The notes below the pieces were generated by a model. The model worked only from the letters and a program-made list of their open reading frames with translations. It was not told where the DNA came from and did not search any database. A program made the translations under genes and the position numbers. From Evansella sp041820985 (GTDB lineage Bacteria; Bacillota; Bacilli; Bacillales; Salisediminibacteriaceae): DNA of 64,000 nucleotides. The stretch is taken from contig NZ_JBGUAU010000002.1 of assembly GCF_041820985.1 (NCBI RefSeq), positions 186,001 to 250,000 of the forward strand, read 5' to 3'. Below are positions 7,732 through 16,718 of the stretch, in pieces (the first letter of the stretch is position 1; each line of letters begins with the position of its first letter).

Positions 7732-8604
7732 TCAATCCCTTATTGGTCGCTTAAACTCATCGAAGGTAAAGCCTTCGCCCATTACATCTTGGACGTCTCC
7801 AAGTGTTACAAAAGCATGAGGATCTACTTTTGCAATTAGACTTTTTAGCCGTACTGTTTCATTTCTCCCTACAACACAATATAGTACTTCTTTATCCATT
7901 CCAGTAAAGCTACCTCTTCCTTGAAGAATTGTAGCGCCACGATCCATTTCCTTTAGTATTGATTTTGCAATATCTCCAACATGATCGGACACGATCATTG
8001 CTGCTTTACCTGAATATGCTCCTTGTTGCATAAAATCAATAACTTTTGCTGCTACAAAAACAGCTACTAGTGTGTACATTGCTTCCCGATAATTTAGATA
8101 TATTAAGGAAGTAGTTATAACAATGGCATCGAAAACGAACATTGTTTTTCCCATACTCCAACCCAAATATTTAAAGCCAAGCTTAGCAATAATATCAACT
8201 CCACCGGTTGTTCCTCCAAAACGAAACACTATTCCTAGCCCCACTCCGATAAACACCCCAGCAAACAAAGCAGCTAATGTTAAATCATCATAAAGTGGTA
8301 GAGAAATAACAGGATATCTTTGAAAAAGCCACAAGAATACTGAAACGGAAATAGTACCTATAATCGTATAGATAAAGACATTTCTTCCTAACACCTTCCA
8401 ACCTATAAAAAATAAGGGTATATTTAATACTAGGTTTGAATAAGCAGGATCAATTTGTAACATAAAGTAGAGTATAAGGGTAATGCCTGTAAAACCGCCA
8501 TCAGCTAAATTATTCTCCATATTAAAATAAACGAGACCAAAAGACATGATTGCTGTACCTAAAATAATAAATAGAATATTTTTTAGTTTGATGGAACCAA
8601 ACAT
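7732..8604 (-). CDS. ypjC: YitT/YpjC family membrane protein (DUF161 and DUF2179)
   Basis: A 290-residue membrane protein, the same length as B. subtilis YpjC. The N-terminal 200 residues have five or six helices and a Gly-rich motif (FRFGGTTGGVDI) typical of the YitT family. The C-terminal 80 residues form the soluble DUF2179 domain. The start is the ATG at 8604, preceded by GGAGGTG; a longer frame to 8667 lacks such a site. The gene converges on the yugP-like gene. Transport of an unknown solute is a common guess for the family; no substrate can be read from the sequence. Confidence 0.82.
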   Translation of the reverse strand: MFGSIKLKNILFIILGTAIMSFGLVYFNMENNLADGGFTGITLILYFMLQIDPAYSNLVLNIPLFFIGWKVLGRNVFIYTIIGTISVSVFLWLFQRYPVISLPLYDDLTLAALFAGVFIGVGLGIVFRFGGTTGGVDIIAKLGFKYLGWSMGKTMFVFDAIVITTSLIYLNYREAMYTLVAVFVAAKVIDFMQQGAYSGKAAMIVSDHVGDIAKSILKEMDRGATILQGRGSFTGMDKEVLYCVVGRNETVRLKSLIAKVDPHAFVTLGDVQDVMGEGFTFDEFKRPIRD

Positions 8605-9087
8605 AATAACACCTCCAATAAAATCCAGTAACTGCTTTATTATAAAGGAATGATTTAGGTCATTCAAATTAGATGTAATTTAGAGCAAATAATAATTGTC
8701 AAATTAGCAAGTTTTCAGTAACATGTAGTGGATAGAGAATGTTTGTAATAGAAGGTGATGAAGAGTAAAATTGAAAGGTACTACATTCTACATTCTGTGT
8801 AAAATGAGTAGATGATTACATAAAAACAAGATTAAGAAGGATCATTTTGATTTTTTAAGTATTCAATTAACTGTAGTACTTAACGTTTTATAAAATGGCT
8901 GTTAAAGGACAATGTTGATATTTGTGTTATGTTGATTTTTAAGGAAGCTGCTAGACCACGCTGGGAGATAACGACCAAGTTATCAAGAGGCTTGCAGTTC
9001 GCCCTAGGAAAGTGAGCAACCTGGAGTGAAAATCTATATCACCGTGTAACAGAGTCTAAAAAATTGTAAAAAAGGAGTAAGTGAAAA
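8605..9087. other. Intergenic region between ypjC and dapB
   Basis: This 483-base stretch has no convincing gene on either strand. The right half is R2 copy 1. The left half (8605-8890) is AT-rich and must carry the ypjC promoter, but I see no near-consensus elements. B. subtilis has the MazG-like gene ypjD at this position; it is absent here. Confidence 0.6.
8898..9058 (+). repeat. R2 intergenic element, copy 1
   Basis: The left end CTGTTAAAGGACAATGTTGAT and the right end GTGTAACAGAGTC are roughly inverted. The interior contains AAAGTGAGCAACCTGGAGTG. Two related copies lie at 48.5 and 50.0 kb. It lies immediately upstream of the dapB ribosome binding site. Confidence 0.65.
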
Positions 9088-9882
9088 ATGTTAAAAATAG
9101 TTATAGCAGGACCTCGAGGGAACATGGGGCGTGAAGCTGTCAAGATGGTACATGCTGATTCGAATTTTCAATTAGTCGGAGTTGTAGATATAGAGCACGA
9201 TGGTTTAAAGATGAAAGAGGTTCCCGATATGGAGCCCCTTGATGTCCAAATATATGAAAATATTACCGAATGTTTACAACAAACGAAATGTGATATTTTG
9301 ATTGATTTAACTTCACCGAAAGCTGGTAAGAAACATATGCTAGCTGCATTTGACAATGGCGTACGACCGGTAGTCGGTACAACAGGATTTACTGAAGAAG
9401 ATGTAAAAGAGCTTTCAGATATAGCACAATCGAAACAAATTGGGGCCATTATAGCACCAAACTTTGCAATTGGAGCTATATTAATGATGAAATTTTCACA
9501 AATGGCGGCTCGTTATATGCCCCACGTAGAGATCATTGAACAACATCACGATCGTAAGCTTGATGCTCCTTCTGGAACGGCAGTTAAAACAGCACAAATG
9601 ATTACTGAAGTAAGACAATCCATGAAGCAAGGACATCCTGATGAAGAAGAACAACTAAAGGGAGCAAGAGGTGCAGATTACGATGGTTTACGAATTCATA
9701 GTGTCCGACTACCTGGATTAGTAGCACATCAGGAAGTAATTTTTGGAGGAGAAGGACAAACATTAAAACTTCGTCATGATTCTTTAAATCGAACATCCTT
9801 TATGCCTGGTATAAAACTGGCTTGTGAAACGGTAATGAAGTTAGACGTGTTAGTGTATGGCTTAGAACATATTATGGAATAG
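9088..9882 (+). CDS. dapB: 4-hydroxy-tetrahydrodipicolinate reductase
   Basis: DapB reduces 4-hydroxy-tetrahydrodipicolinate with NAD(P)H in lysine and diaminopimelate synthesis, giving precursors for the cell wall and for dipicolinate in spores. The 264-residue protein has the nucleotide-binding loop G8-P-R-G11-N-M-G14 and the catalytic signature H153-H154-D-R-K157-L-D-A-P-S-G-T. The ATG at 9088 follows AAAGGAG. It begins a run of closely spaced genes continuing with mgsA, bshB1, bshA, cca and birA, in the same order as B. subtilis. Confidence 0.97.
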   Translation: MLKIVIAGPRGNMGREAVKMVHADSNFQLVGVVDIEHDGLKMKEVPDMEPLDVQIYENITECLQQTKCDILIDLTSPKAGKKHMLAAFDNGVRPVVGTTGFTEEDVKELSDIAQSKQIGAIIAPNFAIGAILMMKFSQMAARYMPHVEIIEQHHDRKLDAPSGTAVKTAQMITEVRQSMKQGHPDEEEQLKGARGADYDGLRIHSVRLPGLVAHQEVIFGGEGQTLKLRHDSLNRTSFMPGIKLACETVMKLDVLVYGLEHIME

Positions 9883-9907
9883 ATTATTTTCTGGGGAGGA
9901 AAGTACG

Positions 9908-10324
9908 ATGAATATTGCATTTATAGCACATGATAAAAAGAAAAATGATATTGTACAGTTTGTAACAGCTTACGAGAAGGTTTTATCAGAGCATAATTTA
10001 TTTACAACAGGTACCACAGGTCAACGGATTATGGAGGCTACATCTCTAGTGGTGCATCGTTTTCAATCTGGACCTCTTGGTGGCGATCAGCAAATTGGTG
10101 CAAGAATAGCAGAAAATGAGATGGATTGTGTCATTTTCTTTAAAGATCCATTAACTGCCCAGCCACATGAGCCTGATATCACAGCATTAATCCGTTTATG
10201 TGATGTTTATAGTATTCCTTTAGCGACCAATATGGCAACAGCAGAAATCTTACTCCGTGGACTAGAACGTGGTGATTTTCAATGGAGAGAAATTGTGAAA
10301 GGGAAATCTGAGGATCAATCATGA
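9908..10324 (+). CDS. mgsA: Methylglyoxal synthase
   Basis: MgsA converts dihydroxyacetone phosphate to methylglyoxal and phosphate, an overflow branch of glycolysis. The 138-residue length is typical. Family hallmarks are visible: the N-terminal IAFIAHDKKK strand and loop, the TTGTTG phosphate-binding loop, the SGPLGGDQQIG segment with its catalytic aspartate, and FFKDPLTAQPHEPD. GGGGAGG precedes the ATG. The stop codon overlaps the bshB1 start (ATGA), suggesting translational coupling with bacillithiol synthesis, a thiol that helps to detoxify methylglyoxal. Confidence 0.97.
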   Translation: MNIAFIAHDKKKNDIVQFVTAYEKVLSEHNLFTTGTTGQRIMEATSLVVHRFQSGPLGGDQQIGARIAENEMDCVIFFKDPLTAQPHEPDITALIRLCDVYSIPLATNMATAEILLRGLERGDFQWREIVKGKSEDQS

Positions 10325-11025
10325 ATTCGTTAGATATACTTGCAGTTGGAGCCCATCCTGATGATGTAGAGATAGGGATGGGTGGAACGTTGGCTAAGCT
10401 AGCATCACAGGGGTATAAAACAGGAATTGTAAATTTAACGAAGGCGGAGTTATCTTCTAATGGAACTGTAGAACAAAGACAAATGGAAGCAGAGGCAGCA
10501 GCCTCTGTTCTACAAGTTACAAAAAGAATTCAATTAGGGTTTCCAGATAGAGGATTACATTCTTCACAAGAGGAATGTATCCAATCATTAGTCAAGATAT
10601 TTCGTCAATATAAACCAAAAATTGTTTTTGCACCAAATGGAGAAGATCGACATCCAGATCATGGCCATTGTGGAAGAATTGTAAAAGAGGCTGCATTTTC
10701 TTCAGGAATAAGAAATTATCTAACTAGCTACGAGTACAATGCGTGGAGACCAAAGAATGTATATTACTATCAAATAAATGGGTATGTTCGACCTGATTTT
10801 ATTATTGATATTAGTGAGTTTATTGATACGAAAATTCAAGCTTTAACATGTTTTGAAAGTCAGTTTTATCAAAATGAAAGTACGGTTAATACACCATTAA
10901 ATGACGGTTTTTTAGAACGTTTAAAAGGGAGAGAAAGTATTATAGGTAATGAAGTTGGAGTTCCCTTTGGTGAAGGTTTTATTTCTGAAAAACCTATGTT
11001 GATTTCAAGAATTATGGGAGAGTAA
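10321..11025 (+). CDS. bshB1: Bacillithiol biosynthesis deacetylase BshB1
   Basis: BshB1 removes acetate from N-acetylglucosaminyl-malate, the second step of bacillithiol synthesis. The 234-residue protein belongs to the LmbE/PIG-L family. Zinc ligands are visible in the N-terminal A-H12-P-D-D15 motif and in H111-P-D-H114. The start ATG at 10321 overlaps the mgsA stop by four bases, and bshA follows after two bases. Presence of bshA and bshB1 supports assignment to Bacillaceae or relatives; bshC is not in the window. Confidence 0.95.
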   Translation: MNSLDILAVGAHPDDVEIGMGGTLAKLASQGYKTGIVNLTKAELSSNGTVEQRQMEAEAAASVLQVTKRIQLGFPDRGLHSSQEECIQSLVKIFRQYKPKIVFAPNGEDRHPDHGHCGRIVKEAAFSSGIRNYLTSYEYNAWRPKNVYYYQINGYVRPDFIIDISEFIDTKIQALTCFESQFYQNESTVNTPLNDGFLERLKGRESIIGNEVGVPFGEGFISEKPMLISRIMGE

Positions 11026-11027
11026 AA

Positions 11028-12155
11028 ATGACATATAAAATAGGCATAACATGTTACCCTACCGTAGGAGGTTCAGGGGTAATTGCAACAGAACTTGGGA
11101 AAGCGTTAGCAGAAAAGGGTCATCAAGTACATTTCATTACATCAAGCGTTCCTTTTCGATTAGATGGTTGCGAAGCAAACATTTATTTTCATGAAGTAGA
11201 AGTAAATCAATATTCCGTGTTTCGCTATCCACCTTACGACATTGCACTAGCGAGTAAGATGGCGGAAGTAGCTAAAAGAGAGAAACTAGACATTTTACAT
11301 GTACATTACGCCGTACCACATGCGATTAGTGCTTTTCTTGCAAAAGAAATGGTAGGAAATCATCTAAAGGTTGTAACAACGCTTCACGGTACGGACATAA
11401 CTGTTCTCGGTTATGATCCATCCTTATCTGATGTGATTAGATTTGGAATAGAACGTTCTGATGAAGTGACAGCTGTTTCAAATGATTTAATTCGTCAAAC
11501 AAAGGAATTATTACATACAGAGGCTAAGATTGAAACCATATACAATTTTGTTGACCATAGAACATATTTTCCAAGAAATACCGAATTATTAAAAAAGGAA
11601 TATGGAATAAAAAGTCATGAAAAGGTAATTTCTCATGTATCTAATTTTCGTAAAGTGAAAAGAGTTCCTGATGTGATTAAGGCATTTCATCAAATCCAAC
11701 AGGAAATAGACTGTAAATTGATATTAATTGGAGAAGGCCCCGACCTTCCCATTGTTAGAGAGTTGGCAAGAAAGTTAGGGATTGATGATAAAATACTTTA
11801 CTTAGGAAATCAAAAGCGAGTAGCTGATTTATTGTCGATGAGTGACCTTGCTTTACTTCTTTCTGAAAAGGAAAGTTTTGGTCTCGTTATTTTAGAAGCA
11901 ATGGCTTGTGGGATTCCTGTTATAGGAACAAATATTGGAGGAATACCAGAAGTAATTGATCATGGGAAAAATGGTTTCATCTGTGAGCTTGGAGATATTG
12001 ATAACATAGCAGACCACGCTTTAAAGATACTAACAGACCCAACTATGCACAAACGTCTTTCTGAAGCTGCACTTTACACAGCTACAGTGGAGTTTCACCA
12101 AGAAAAAATAGTGCAGCAATTTGAAAAGGTTTACGAACGAGCTTTACATAAGTAG
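11028..12155 (+). CDS. bshA: N-acetyl-alpha-D-glucosaminyl L-malate synthase BshA
   Basis: BshA joins UDP-GlcNAc to L-malate, the first step of bacillithiol synthesis. The 375-residue protein is a retaining GT4/GT-B glycosyltransferase. The N-terminal glycine-rich GGSGVIATELG loop and the C-terminal donor-site motif E-K-E-S-F-G-L-V-I-L-E-A-M-A-C-G are intact. The ATG at 11028 has GGGAGAG upstream. It follows bshB1 by two bases and precedes cca by ten, so the genes are co-transcribed. Confidence 0.96.
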   Translation: MTYKIGITCYPTVGGSGVIATELGKALAEKGHQVHFITSSVPFRLDGCEANIYFHEVEVNQYSVFRYPPYDIALASKMAEVAKREKLDILHVHYAVPHAISAFLAKEMVGNHLKVVTTLHGTDITVLGYDPSLSDVIRFGIERSDEVTAVSNDLIRQTKELLHTEAKIETIYNFVDHRTYFPRNTELLKKEYGIKSHEKVISHVSNFRKVKRVPDVIKAFHQIQQEIDCKLILIGEGPDLPIVRELARKLGIDDKILYLGNQKRVADLLSMSDLALLLSEKESFGLVILEAMACGIPVIGTNIGGIPEVIDHGKNGFICELGDIDNIADHALKILTDPTMHKRLSEAALYTATVEFHQEKIVQQFEKVYERALHK

Positions 12156-12165
12156 GTGGAAAAAA

Positions 12166-13320
12166 GTGATACGTGATAAAGCTGCTCATGCTGTACTGTC
12201 AAAACTTTATGAAGCAGGATATGATGCATATATTGTAGGGGGCGCGGTAAGGGATTACGTTTTACAGCGTCCTTTTCATGATATTGATATATGTACGAGT
12301 GCAACAACAGCCCAACTTGAACAACTTTTTCCAAACGCTATGGAGGTTGGGATAAAACATGGTACTGTAATCATTCCTTTTGTAAATAGTACAATCGAAG
12401 TAAGTGAATACAGGAAAAGCAAGGAAGATGAGCAAGCTAGTTTATTCACAGATTTACACTTGCGTGATTTTACTTGCAATGCCATAGCAATGGATGCAGA
12501 TGGAACGATTATCGATCCTCTCCTTGGTACAGAACATATTAAGGAAAGAACTCTCTACGTTGTGGAGTCACCCGAGCGTTTTTTGGAAGACCCTTTACGA
12601 TTATTAAGAGGTCTACGTTTGTGTATTACATTAGATTTTTCCTTACATAATCAAACAAACGAGTGGATAAAACAACATGCTTCTTTATTATCACAGCCAG
12701 CTATTGAAAGAATAGCAGGAGAGATAGAGAAGATGGTGACGAATAAAATAACAAAGCCTAATGTTCATTTCCTTTTAAAACACGAGTTACTTTTCCACAT
12801 GCCTTATATTTTTCCATTCGAACCAATGAAACAGTACCTACTTGATTATAAATTTGAACTTGAATTAGAAGGAAAGGAAGAGTGGTGGGCAATCTTAACC
12901 TATTCTCCAAATATAGAAGAGACTGTTTCGGCGTTAACTTCCATGAAAAGGTCGAAGGATGTAATAAAAAAAGTAGAGAGTATAATGAAGGCTGTACATA
13001 AACGGATGGTTACTCCATGGGATGACTATGTTTTATATCAATTAGGTAAAAATAATATTATCTCAGCAGAAAAAATAGCAGCAGTGCTATTAGAGAAAAG
13101 AATCGAGACTGATATATTACTAAAACGATACGAAATATTACCTATACATTCCTTTCATGATGTATGCATATCTGGCAATGATATTGTACGTTGGTTTCCT
13201 AATAATCAAGGAAAATGGGTCGGTGAAACACTAAAGAGGATTGAAAGAAAAATTGTCTTAAGAGAACTTTCTAATAATCAAAGGGAAATATATGAATGGG
13301 TAAAGGAAGATATAGAATGA
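12166..13320 (+). CDS. cca: CCA tRNA nucleotidyltransferase
   Basis: This enzyme adds or repairs the 3' CCA of tRNAs. The 384-residue class II polymerase-beta type protein has the nucleotidyltransferase signature G25-G26-A-V-R29-D30 and the metal-binding D39-I-D41. The GTG at 12166, preceded by AGGTGG, is chosen over a longer in-frame TTG inside bshA, giving a length near that of B. subtilis CCA-adding enzyme (397 aa). Downstream parts hold the RNA-binding head and neck domains (FLEDPLRLLRGLR). The stop overlaps birA (ATGA). Confidence 0.95.
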   Translation: MIRDKAAHAVLSKLYEAGYDAYIVGGAVRDYVLQRPFHDIDICTSATTAQLEQLFPNAMEVGIKHGTVIIPFVNSTIEVSEYRKSKEDEQASLFTDLHLRDFTCNAIAMDADGTIIDPLLGTEHIKERTLYVVESPERFLEDPLRLLRGLRLCITLDFSLHNQTNEWIKQHASLLSQPAIERIAGEIEKMVTNKITKPNVHFLLKHELLFHMPYIFPFEPMKQYLLDYKFELELEGKEEWWAILTYSPNIEETVSALTSMKRSKDVIKKVESIMKAVHKRMVTPWDDYVLYQLGKNNIISAEKIAAVLLEKRIETDILLKRYEILPIHSFHDVCISGNDIVRWFPNNQGKWVGETLKRIERKIVLRELSNNQREIYEWVKEDIE

Positions 13321-14282
13321 AAGCGAAGGTACTTCAAGTCTTAAGAGAAGCGGATGAATTTGTTTCTGGAGAAAAAATTAGTAATACATTGTCTTGCAGT
13401 AGAACGATGGTCTGGAAACATATTGATGCCCTTCGTAAAGAAGGGTATGAAATTGTTGCTGTATCCAATAAGGGGTACAAGTTAACAGGAGAAATTAATA
13501 ATGTTTCAGAGCATGCTATCTCTTCACGATTACAAGTAGATTCGATGTTTCAACGTGTTGTATATGAAACGGTGGTTGACTCTACGCAAACGATAGCAAA
13601 TAAGTTAATAAATGAAGGAATTCAATCTGGAACAATAGTTGTCGCTAACGAACAAACTGGTGGCAAAGGTCGATTAGGGAGGTCTTGGCATTCTCCAGAA
13701 AATACAGGAGTATGGATGAGTCTCATTTTACAACCAGAGATAGAAATTAGACATGCTCCACAGTTAACACTAGTAATGGCCGTTGCTGTGGTTCGTGCAA
13801 TTACAAACGTTACTAACTTAGAAGGAAAAATAAAATGGCCTAACGATATCTTGTTAAATGGCAAGAAAGTATCGGGCATTCTAACGGAAATGCAGGCAGA
13901 TCCTGATAGAATTAAATCTGTTGTAATTGGAATAGGCTTAAATGTTAACCAGCAAGAGTTTCCAGAGGAATTAAGTGAAATAGCCACATCACTATCAATA
14001 GAAAGTAGGAAACTCTATAATCGAACAGAAATGATTGTTCAAATTGTCAAAGAATTCGAATGGTTGTATCAGGTATATTTAGAAAAAGGTTTTTTATTCA
14101 TCAAGCCACTTTGGGAACTTCATTCTATGACGATTGGAAAGAGAGTTAATATACATACAATGAGGGAAGTTATTGTAGGTATAGCCAAAGGGATAGATGA
14201 GGACGGAGTTTTAATTGTCACTGATCAAGATGGAGTGGATCAGCGAATTATATCTGGAGATATACAATTTGCAAACTCTTAA
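13317..14282 (+). CDS. birA: Biotin-protein ligase / biotin operon repressor
   Basis: A bifunctional BirA of 321 residues. Residues about 1-60 form the winged helix that binds biotin operator DNA, so this is the regulatory type. The catalytic domain has the biotinyl-AMP loop GGKGRLGRSW and the conserved KWPNDILLNGKKVSGILTE strand with the active-site lysines. A small C-terminal SH3-like domain ends the protein. The start at 13317 overlaps the cca stop and aligns with the usual BirA N-terminus; an in-frame ATG at 13296 is less likely. No biotin operon is in the window. Confidence 0.93.
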   Translation: MKAKVLQVLREADEFVSGEKISNTLSCSRTMVWKHIDALRKEGYEIVAVSNKGYKLTGEINNVSEHAISSRLQVDSMFQRVVYETVVDSTQTIANKLINEGIQSGTIVVANEQTGGKGRLGRSWHSPENTGVWMSLILQPEIEIRHAPQLTLVMAVAVVRAITNVTNLEGKIKWPNDILLNGKKVSGILTEMQADPDRIKSVVIGIGLNVNQQEFPEELSEIATSLSIESRKLYNRTEMIVQIVKEFEWLYQVYLEKGFLFIKPLWELHSMTIGKRVNIHTMREVIVGIAKGIDEDGVLIVTDQDGVDQRIISGDIQFANS

Positions 14283-14559
14283 CAAAGAAGGTACATAATC
14301 TGATATACTAACAATAGTGGGCAGTATCCTTAGGAACTGTACCAAATTTTGCATCCTTTATAAATTGATAATTCTGCCTTGATCCAAAGGGACTGGGACA
14401 GAGGGTTTGACAGCAATAAAGGGGATAGTTTGCCCTTTATTTCCGAACGAGCTAAACTAACCTTCTTCCACTCAGGAAGAAGGTTTTTCCTGATATAAGC
14501 GGGTCAGTTCGTTCATCTAAGTCTCCCTTTATCTCAGAAATATGAAAGGAGAGATTCGT
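14283..14559 (+). promoter_or_regulatory. Structured leader region upstream of panB
   Basis: The 277 bases between birA and panB hold at least two strong hairpins: AATAAAGGG / CCCTTTATT (14415-14441) and ACCTTCTTCC / GGAAGAAGGT followed by TTTT (14460-14488). The second looks like an intrinsic terminator. A GGGACTGGGACAGAGG segment precedes them (about 14388-14403). This could be a birA terminator or an attenuator for panBCD; the sequence alone does not decide. Confidence 0.5.
14460..14488 (+). terminator. Intrinsic terminator between birA and panB
   Basis: A perfect 10-bp stem (ACCTTCTTCC / GGAAGAAGGT) with a five-base loop is followed by a T run. It lies 72 bases before the panB start. Confidence 0.75.
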
Positions 14560-15396
14560 TTGAAAACAACATTGGAATTCCAAAAAATGAAACAGAATAA
14601 AGAAAGAATATCTATGATTACAGCATACGATGCTCCTAGTGCAAAGCTCGCAGAAACTGCAGGGATTGATGTTATTTTAGTCGGTGACTCCGTTGGAATG
14701 GTCGTGTTAGGATATGACTCTACGATTCCTGTTACTATGGACGATATGATTCACCATGCAAAAGCAGTTGGGCGTGGGGCAAAAGATACTTTTATTTTAG
14801 TAGATATGCCTTTTTTAACTTATCATGGCTCGATCTCTGAAACGTTTCATCATGCTAAGAGATTAATGCAAGTAGGAGGGGCTCATGCCGTTAAGTTAGA
14901 AGGTAGTGATGAAGTATTTGAAACTACGAAAAAACTTGTTGCTGCAGGAGTACCTGTTGTTTCCCATTTAGGTTTAACACCACAGTCAGTTGGTGTTATA
15001 GGTGGATATCGTGTCCAAGGAAAAAGCGAAGAAGATGCCAAGAAATTACTGGAAGAATCTAAGAATGCTGAGGAAGCGGGAGCATGTATGCTCGTTTTAG
15101 AATGTGTTCCAGAGACTCTTGCAAAAGAAATAACCGAATCTTTGTCCATACCTGTGATAGGTATAGGAGCAGGGAAATTTACAGATGGTCAAGTCCTTGT
15201 ATTTCATGATGTTATCGGCTATACACAAGGGTATGTGCCTAAATTTGTAAAGAAATATGCGAATGTGTCAGATGTAATAAGGGAATCTATTCGTTCCTTT
15301 CAAGAAGATGTAAAAAAAGGGGATTTCCCAGAAGAAAAGCATAGTTTTCAAACAGCAATTAATAATACAACACAAAAATTGTATGGAGGAAAGTAA
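14560..15396 (+). CDS. panB: 3-methyl-2-oxobutanoate hydroxymethyltransferase
   Basis: PanB transfers a hydroxymethyl group from methylene-tetrahydrofolate to alpha-ketoisovalerate to make ketopantoate, the first pantothenate step. The TTG at 14560, after AAAGGAGAG, gives 278 residues, matching B. subtilis PanB (277). The upstream ATG at 14542 lies at or before that ribosome site and is unlikely. Conserved motifs are MITAYDAPSAKLAE, VGDSVGMVVLGYDSTIPVT and the late IGIGAG loop. It is the first of three adjacent pantothenate genes. Confidence 0.96.
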   Translation: MKTTLEFQKMKQNKERISMITAYDAPSAKLAETAGIDVILVGDSVGMVVLGYDSTIPVTMDDMIHHAKAVGRGAKDTFILVDMPFLTYHGSISETFHHAKRLMQVGGAHAVKLEGSDEVFETTKKLVAAGVPVVSHLGLTPQSVGVIGGYRVQGKSEEDAKKLLEESKNAEEAGACMLVLECVPETLAKEITESLSIPVIGIGAGKFTDGQVLVFHDVIGYTQGYVPKFVKKYANVSDVIRESIRSFQEDVKKGDFPEEKHSFQTAINNTTQKLYGGK

Positions 15397-15397
15397 C

Positions 15398-16243
15398 GTG
15401 CACTTTTTTACAGAAATATCTTCCATAAAAAACTGGATACAGGAAAAGAAAAAAGCAGGAAAAACGATTGGTTTTGTTCCAACAATGGGATATTTACATG
15501 AGGGACATTTATCCTTAATACAACAGGCTAAAAAAGAAAATGATGTTGTTATTATTAGTGTTTTTGTGAATCCTCTTCAGTTTGGAGAAGGGGAGGATTT
15601 TGAGCAATATCCGCGAGATATAGACCGGGACTCTTTTTTAGCAAAAGAAAATGGTGTAGATGTATTATTTCATCCGACTGTCACAGAAATGTACCCTACG
15701 AAAATGAGTGCTATACTAAAAGTACAATCAGGAACAGATGTATTGTGCGGTGCAAGTAGACCAGGTCATTTTGATGGGGTGGCTACTGTTGTAATGAAAT
15801 TATTTGGAATTACCTCCCCTGATCGTGCTTATTTTGGAATGAAAGATGCTCAGCAGGTGGCCGTAATAGAAAGACTTGTAATGGATTACCACCTAGATGT
15901 AAAGGTTGTAAGAGGAGCAACGGTACGAGAAGAAGATGGTTTAGCTAAAAGCTCACGTAATGTAAACCTCACCTGGGAGGAAAGGAAAGAAGCTCCAACC
16001 ATATACGAGATATTAACAGATACAAAAGAAAGAGCGTTGAATCAATATAGAGATATGGAGGAAGTAGATCAATTTCTACTGACACAACTTACCAATAGGC
16101 TAAAAGGAACTATTGATTATGCAGAAGTACGAACATATCCGTTTCTAGAGAAAAATCAGTCACTGCAAGGAGAAATCATTATAGCGGTAGCTGTAAAATA
16201 TAGCAAAGTTCGTCTCATTGATAACATCATATTTACCGTTTAA
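15398..16243 (+). CDS. panC: Pantothenate synthetase
   Basis: PanC ligates pantoate and beta-alanine using ATP. The GTG at 15398, preceded by GGAGGA, gives 281 residues; the ATG at 15383 precedes that site and is disfavoured. Signatures are visible: FVPTMGYLHEGHLSL with the HxGH nucleotide-binding motif, SRPGHFDGVATVV, and the KSSRNVNL loop. The gene begins one base after the panB stop, and panD follows after a short gap with AAAGGAGG. Confidence 0.96.
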   Translation: MHFFTEISSIKNWIQEKKKAGKTIGFVPTMGYLHEGHLSLIQQAKKENDVVIISVFVNPLQFGEGEDFEQYPRDIDRDSFLAKENGVDVLFHPTVTEMYPTKMSAILKVQSGTDVLCGASRPGHFDGVATVVMKLFGITSPDRAYFGMKDAQQVAVIERLVMDYHLDVKVVRGATVREEDGLAKSSRNVNLTWEERKEAPTIYEILTDTKERALNQYRDMEEVDQFLLTQLTNRLKGTIDYAEVRTYPFLEKNQSLQGEIIIAVAVKYSKVRLIDNIIFTV

Positions 16244-16256
16244 AAGGAGGATTAAC

Positions 16257-16640
16257 ATGTATAGAGAGATGATGAGTGGAAAGATTCACCGAGCAACTGT
16301 GACGGAAGCAAACTTGAATTATGTAGGAAGTATCACGATAGATGAGGATTTAATGAATGCTGTTGGAATTCTTGAAAATGAAAAGGTACACGTTGTAAAC
16401 AACAATAACGGTGCTAGGCTTGAAACGTACGTGATAAAAGGGAGTCGTGGATCAAAAACCATATGTCTAAACGGAGCAGCAGCACGGTTAGTTCAACCAG
16501 GGGATAAAGTAATTATCATATCTTATAAATGGGTGGAAGAGGATCAGTGTATTCATCATATACCTAAAGTTGCTATTACGAATGATCAAAATGAAATTAT
16601 AGAAATGATTGGAACAGAACCTGCTTCTACAGTTAAGTAA
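16257..16640 (+). CDS. panD: Aspartate 1-decarboxylase (pyruvoyl type)
   Basis: PanD makes beta-alanine from aspartate for PanC. The 127-residue length equals that of B. subtilis PanD. The proenzyme cleaves itself between G24 and S25 (Y-V-G-S-I-T-I-D) to make the pyruvoyl cofactor, and that motif is intact. The ATG at 16257 follows AAAGGAGG; a longer in-frame start inside panC is unlikely. It is the last gene of panBCD. Confidence 0.97.
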   Translation: MYREMMSGKIHRATVTEANLNYVGSITIDEDLMNAVGILENEKVHVVNNNNGARLETYVIKGSRGSKTICLNGAAARLVQPGDKVIIISYKWVEEDQCIHHIPKVAITNDQNEIIEMIGTEPASTVK

Positions 16641-16666
16641 ATATATTTGGTAGAAATTGAATAGCG

Positions 16667-16714
16667 ATCCCTCCTTCGTTGGACACTGTATGTATGACAA
16701 CGTTAAGGGGGGAT
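16667..16714 (+). promoter_or_regulatory. Hairpin overlapping the ribosome binding site of the TPR gene
   Basis: ATCCCTCCTTCGTTG (16667-16681) can pair with CAACGTTAAGGGGGGAT (16698-16714). The right arm contains the Shine-Dalgarno site of the next gene. A T-rich stretch follows, so it could also act as a weak terminator for panBCD. Confidence 0.45.
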
Positions 16715-16718
16715 TGTT

